Shown one piece after another: positions 60,283-64,000 of a stretch of DNA of 64,000 nucleotides. Source of the stretch: Flavobacterium soyangense (GTDB lineage: Bacteria > Bacteroidota > Bacteroidia > Flavobacteriales > Flavobacteriaceae); the NCBI RefSeq assembly GCF_015277675.1, contig NZ_JADHEC010000002.1:62001-126000 (forward strand). The letters are read 5' to 3'. The number at the start of each line of letters is the position of its first letter. The first letter of the stretch is position 1. Under the pieces are notes generated by a model, which made no database searches, was not told the origin of the DNA, and was given only the letters and a program-made list of their open reading frames with translations. The translations under genes were made by a program, and so were the position numbers.

Positions 60283-62343
60283 ATGAATATAAAAAACACA
60301 GCCCTATCGTTTTTTCTATTATTGTCAATTTCTATGTTTTCGCAAAAAATTGTTGAAAACAAAGGATTTGCAAAAACTGAAATAAAAAATTCCTATTTAG
60401 ATTCTATCAAAAAAACTTTCGTAAAAGACAAAATGGCTTCTTGCGTGGACAGTTTGTGGCTTAAGGAATTAGCTAATTTAGATATATATAATGATATTTC
60501 TGATGATATAAAAAACATCAATATTGACGAAAAAGTTGATTTTGAATTGCCAACAGAGTTGTTGAAGGAAAGACTGGCGGCAATGGATGCAAAATCTCCG
60601 TTCAATATTGAATACAACCAAGGTCTGGAAAACATCATCAAGTCATTTCTTAAGAACAGGAAAAAATCTTTTGGAAGATTAATGGCTATTTCGGAATATT
60701 ATTTTCCATTGTTTGAAGAGGCTTTGGCCAAACAAAATGTGCCTTTGGAGATAAAATACTTGGCGGTTGTAGAATCAGCTTTGAACCCCAAAGCAGTTTC
60801 AAAAATGGGCGCTACCGGACTTTGGCAGTTTATGTATCAAACGGGAAAACTCTATAATCTAAAGATCGATTCCTATGTTGATGAACGAAGCGATCCCTTG
60901 AAATCAAGCGAAGCCGCTGCACAATATATGACTAATATGTATGCAATTTTTGGCGATTGGGATTTGGTTTTGGCATCCTATAATTCGGGTCCTGGAAATG
61001 TTACTAAAGCGATTCGACGTTCTGGCGGACAGCAAAATTATTGGAACATCAGAAAAAATTTGCCAAAAGAAACTCAAGGATATGTTCCCGCTTTTCTGGC
61101 CACGATGTATATTTACGAATACCACAAAGAACACGGAATTATAGCGGACAGAGCCTTGGTAAAACAATTTGCCACTGACACCATAATGATTAAAAAACAA
61201 ATGTCGTTCAAGCAAATTTCAGACTTGCTCGATGTTCCTGTGACGCAATTGCAACTTTTGAACCCGTCATATAAACTGAATGTGATTCCGTTTTATCAAG
61301 ATCAAGCCCATTTTTTAAGATTGCCAAAGGAAAAAATATCCGTTTTTGCATCAAACGAAGACAAAATTTATGCTTATGTTCAACGTGAATTAGACTTTCG
61401 TGAAAGACCATTTCAGGTTACAAAAGAAATTGTGCTGAACGATACAATGAATTACTCAATTCAACGAATTACACTTCCCAAAACAAAATATTACATCGTA
61501 AGACGTGGAGATAATCTGGGTGAAATAGCTGATAAATATAATATTAGCATTTCTGATTTGAAAAAGTGGAACAGAATAAAAGGCAATACAGTAGCTCGGG
61601 GCAAAAGCCTGAAAATCATTACCAATGAAAGTGTTGTTAAAACCGTTAGAAATGAACCAAAAACGGATAGAATTCCTTCAGAAATTAAAGCGGACAATCA
61701 ACAGTTAGCCGTTTCAGAAACCAAAGCAAATAAAGAAGACAAAACGAAAAAACCCATAAGAACTGATACTTTATCATCTAATGTTGCTGCTAATTATGTA
61801 GTTCAAAAAGGAGATAATCTTGGGAATATTGCCAAAAAATATAATGTTACCGTTGAAGAAATTAAAGAATGGAATCATCTTTCGAGCATTAATATTCAGC
61901 TTGGTGAATCGTTGCAAGTTGCAAAAACCGATGTGAATTCTAATGAAAATATGGCTGCAACCACTAAAACTGAAAATGTTGAATATGTTGTTAAAAAAGG
62001 AGACAATCTTGGAAATATTGCCAAAAAATTTGGTAGTTCTGTTGACGATTTGAAACAATGGAATAATCTTCAAGAAAATAAAATTGCTTTGGGAAGTAGT
62101 TTAATTGTTGCCAAAAGTGAAGTGGCAATTGAAAGTAAATCTGTCGCAGCAACATTCAGAAAAAGAGATAATTTAGCTTCAGCTTCAAAAAGCAACACCA
62201 TCAATTATTATGTTAAAAAAGGCGATTCCTTATACAGTATTGCCAAAAAATATCCAGGGGTAACCATTTCAGATATTAAAAAATGGAATGACATAAGCGG
62301 TGAAGACCTTAAACCGGGAATGAAGCTAAAAATTAACGGATAA
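60283..62343 (+). CDS. mltD: Lytic transglycosylase with four LysM domains (MltD-like)
   Basis: 686 residues. A Sec signal (TALSFFLLLSISMFSQ) ends near residue 20. The SLT domain (about 150-260) has the catalytic Glu164 in AVVESALNPKAVSKMGATGL and ASYNSGPGNVTKAI. Four LysM repeats bind peptidoglycan at about residues 403-446, 505-547, 568-610 and 642-684 (each opening YxVxxGDxL). Low-complexity Lys/Asn/Thr linkers separate them. It cleaves peptidoglycan to 1,6-anhydromuropeptides. The segment FRKRDNLASASKS at about 625-637 looks like the start of a further, decayed LysM. Confidence 0.9.
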   Translation: MNIKNTALSFFLLLSISMFSQKIVENKGFAKTEIKNSYLDSIKKTFVKDKMASCVDSLWLKELANLDIYNDISDDIKNINIDEKVDFELPTELLKERLAAMDAKSPFNIEYNQGLENIIKSFLKNRKKSFGRLMAISEYYFPLFEEALAKQNVPLEIKYLAVVESALNPKAVSKMGATGLWQFMYQTGKLYNLKIDSYVDERSDPLKSSEAAAQYMTNMYAIFGDWDLVLASYNSGPGNVTKAIRRSGGQQNYWNIRKNLPKETQGYVPAFLATMYIYEYHKEHGIIADRALVKQFATDTIMIKKQMSFKQISDLLDVPVTQLQLLNPSYKLNVIPFYQDQAHFLRLPKEKISVFASNEDKIYAYVQRELDFRERPFQVTKEIVLNDTMNYSIQRITLPKTKYYIVRRGDNLGEIADKYNISISDLKKWNRIKGNTVARGKSLKIITNESVVKTVRNEPKTDRIPSEIKADNQQLAVSETKANKEDKTKKPIRTDTLSSNVAANYVVQKGDNLGNIAKKYNVTVEEIKEWNHLSSINIQLGESLQVAKTDVNSNENMAATTKTENVEYVVKKGDNLGNIAKKFGSSVDDLKQWNNLQENKIALGSSLIVAKSEVAIESKSVAATFRKRDNLASASKSNTINYYVKKGDSLYSIAKKYPGVTISDIKKWNDISGEDLKPGMKLKING

Positions 62344-62392
62344 GACAATAATCTTCTATAAATTTGGGTTTTATTTCATAATTAATTTCATA

Positions 62393-63367
62393 ATGAATAA
62401 AACCCATTTTTTATTTCTTCTATTTGCCTTCCTCTTTTTTTCTTGTAATAAGAAAAGTGATAATTTGCCCCGAAAAGCAACAGGAAAAATCAATACTATT
62501 TCGGTAATTATTGACGACCAATTATGGAACGGAGAAATTGGCGACAGCATTCGAAACAAGTTTGCATCACCAGTGATTGGATTGCCACAAGAGGAACCTT
62601 TGTTTACCATAAATCAATATCCAGTCAAACTTATGGAAGGATTTATGACTGACAGCAGAACGATTATCGTTGTAAAAAAGGACGACAAAAATAAATTCGA
62701 AATCAAGAAAAACCAATATGCATCACCCCAAAACGTATTTCATATTTCAGGAAAAACAAACGCCGATATTTTGGAAATCATTGAAAAACACACACCCAAA
62801 ATAATCCAAATCATAAAGGATACTGAAATCGCCGAAAACCAAAGGATTAGTAGTCAATCGCTAATAAATACTCAAAGAATTACTAATGCATTCAATATTT
62901 CTCTGGATGTTCCTTCCGGTTATTTGTACGTGCTCCAAAAAAATAAATTTATTTGGCTCAAAAAAGAAATTGTTAGTGGCAATACCAGTATTTTAATTTA
63001 TCAAGTTCCAATAAGTTCCATTAAAAAAGACTCGAATAGCATTGCTAGTATCATTAAAATGCGTGATTCCATTGGGGATTTGTATATTCGCGGAACAGAA
63101 TCCGAGACGAAAATGATTACCGAAGAAGGCTATGCGCCCTATCTTTTCAAAATTAAATTAGATGGTAAAGAAACCTATGAAACTAAGGGAACTTGGGAGC
63201 TAAAAAATGAATTTATGTCAGGCCCGTTCATCAATTATGCAATTGTGGATGAACAACACGACAGAATTTTGGTTCTAGAAGGATTCTGTTATTCTCCATC
63301 TAAAGAAGAGCGTGATCTGATGCACGAATTAGAATCAATTATTAAATCAATCAGTATTTTAAAATAA
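62393..63367 (+). CDS. DUF4837 lipoprotein
   Basis: 324 residues. The signal NKTHFLFLLFAFLFFSC ends in a lipobox FFSC, so it is an acylated envelope lipoprotein. The mature part is a mixed alpha/beta domain with no named active site (SVIIDDQLWNGEIGDSIRNK near the N-terminus, KDTEIAENQRISSQSL centrally). Recognised from memory as DUF4837, a Bacteroidota-only family. It lies 49 bp after the transglycosylase gene and 4 bp before the acetyltransferase gene, so the three may be co-transcribed. Confidence 0.8.
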   Translation: MNKTHFLFLLFAFLFFSCNKKSDNLPRKATGKINTISVIIDDQLWNGEIGDSIRNKFASPVIGLPQEEPLFTINQYPVKLMEGFMTDSRTIIVVKKDDKNKFEIKKNQYASPQNVFHISGKTNADILEIIEKHTPKIIQIIKDTEIAENQRISSQSLINTQRITNAFNISLDVPSGYLYVLQKNKFIWLKKEIVSGNTSILIYQVPISSIKKDSNSIASIIKMRDSIGDLYIRGTESETKMITEEGYAPYLFKIKLDGKETYETKGTWELKNEFMSGPFINYAIVDEQHDRILVLEGFCYSPSKEERDLMHELESIIKSISILK

Positions 63368-63371
63368 AATT

Positions 63372-63824
63372 ATGCAGATGGCACTACAATGGGAAATCAA
63401 GACTTTTGAAAATCTTTCGGTAAATGAACTATATGATATTATGAGGTTAAGAAGCGAAATATTTGTTGTCGAACAAAACTGCGTTTATCTTGATCTTGAC
63501 GGAAAAGATAAAGTGGCATTACACCTTTTTGGCGAATTCGAAGGCAAAATTGTGGCATATTCCAGACTTTTTAAAGCAGGTATTTCATTTGATAACGCTT
63601 CTATTGGGAGAGTTACTGTTGATGCTAAATTTCGCGACAGAAAATGGGGTCACGACTTAATTCGAGAAGCTATTATAGGAATTAAGACTCATTTTGGCGA
63701 ATGCAAGATCACTATTGGAGCACAATTATATCTGCAAAAATTCTATGAAAGTCACGGATTTGTTAAAACCAGCGAAATGTATCTCGAGGATGATATTCCG
63801 CATATTGAGATGAAAAAGGAGTAA
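63372..63824 (+). CDS. ElaA-like GNAT acetyltransferase
   Basis: 150 residues. The ElaA subgroup of GNAT enzymes is indicated by the opening WEIKTFENLSVNELYDIMRL and by RSEIFVVEQNCVYLDLDGKD, where the VVEQ-x-C-x-Y-x-D-x-D block is diagnostic. The acetyl-CoA loop region is IGRVTVDAKFRDRKWGHDL. Substrate unknown. The start may be the ATG at 63372 or the second Met codon at 63378. Its stop (TAA at 63822-63824) directly abuts the convergent OmpA gene stop. Confidence 0.85.
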   Translation: MQMALQWEIKTFENLSVNELYDIMRLRSEIFVVEQNCVYLDLDGKDKVALHLFGEFEGKIVAYSRLFKAGISFDNASIGRVTVDAKFRDRKWGHDLIREAIIGIKTHFGECKITIGAQLYLQKFYESHGFVKTSEMYLEDDIPHIEMKKE

Positions 63825-64000
63825 TTATAATTTGGTTATAAAAAGTTCCACCCGCCGATCTTGAGCATCCTCTTTGCCAAGCGGAAAACGGTTTCCATAT
63901 CCTTTATACGACATTCGATACGGGCTTATTCCTTTCGAATGAAGATACACAAACACATTTTTGGCCCTGTTTGTGGAAAGATTTCTGTCTTGGGTTTCCT
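63825..64000 (-). CDS. OmpA-family protein, C-terminal end only
   Basis: 58 codons of the minus strand, open to the right edge, ending at TAA 63825-63827. The translated end reads LSTNRAKNVFVYLHSKGISP followed by YRMSYKGYGNRFPLG and a terminal RRVELFITKL, the peptidoglycan-binding OmpA C-terminal domain (the R-R-V-E motif and G-Y-G). The upstream part (barrel, repeats or signal peptide) lies outside the window. It would anchor the outer membrane to peptidoglycan. Confidence 0.88.
   Translation of the reverse strand, partial: ETQDRNLSTNRAKNVFVYLHSKGISPYRMSYKGYGNRFPLGKEDAQDRRVELFITKL

Overview
The window is from a low-GC member of the Bacteroidota, almost certainly a Flavobacterium or close relative. 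The reasons are lineage-restricted families (DUF4254, DUF4175, DUF4837, DUF6427, DUF6341, DUF6327, DUF6909, HU/SPOR protein), promoters of the TAnnTTTG type, weak ribosome-binding sites and strongly AT-rich spacers. Most of it is ordinary chromosome: about 65 protein genes, one tRNA-Cys, no rRNA, no prophage and no CRISPR. Family names are recalled from motifs and gene order; no database search was run.

Layout. 0-8.4 kb: envelope and housekeeping genes (partial DUF5687, a PaaE-like reductase, glycosyltransferase 9 + DUF4254, upp, purD). 8.5-14.5 kb: polysaccharide synthesis, with a three-gene plus operon (CapK-like ligase, wecB, GT4) meeting a two-gene minus operon (UDP-glucuronate decarboxylase, sugar-1-phosphate transferase) tail to tail. 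14.5-26 kb: DUF6909, GH3, a shortened M23-type anchor protein, tatA, tex, a cation efflux pump, a HepT/MntA toxin-antitoxin pair, rpiB, an AT-rich gene-free stretch and rnr. 26-36.6 kb: small envelope proteins, the tRNA-Cys locus with a 90-bp tandem array, folB, a broken ParE toxin beside its antitoxin, glnS, a YtxH/holin-like stress operon, an SPFH protein and gltX. 36.8-44 kb: DUF4175, ybeY, mnmG and a methyltransferase, with three parS-type sites. 44-52 kb: Pif1-like helicase, SPOR protein, dprA, trpS, a GxxExxY nuclease-like gene between inverted repeats, plsC and recA. 52.6-56.3 kb: a compact four-gene restriction-modification operon with a controller gene. 56.4-64 kb: thioesterase, DoxX, holB, pgk, a LysM transglycosylase, DUF4837, an ElaA-like acetyltransferase and a partial OmpA protein.

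Most notable points. (1) tRNA-Cys is followed by five exact-period 90-bp units, each repeating the last 20 nt of the tRNA plus a terminator whose loop is a GNRA tetraloop; the nearest precedent I know is the E. coli tyrT/rtT repeat. (2) Three parS-like sites flank mnmG, one of them encoding the last residues of YbeY, which suggests this segment lies in the origin-proximal partition region. (3) A 547-bp cassette carries a PD-(D/E)XK-like GxxExxY gene between 32-bp inverted repeats and has no transposase. (4) The restriction-modification operon has twin controller boxes overlapping its own promoter.
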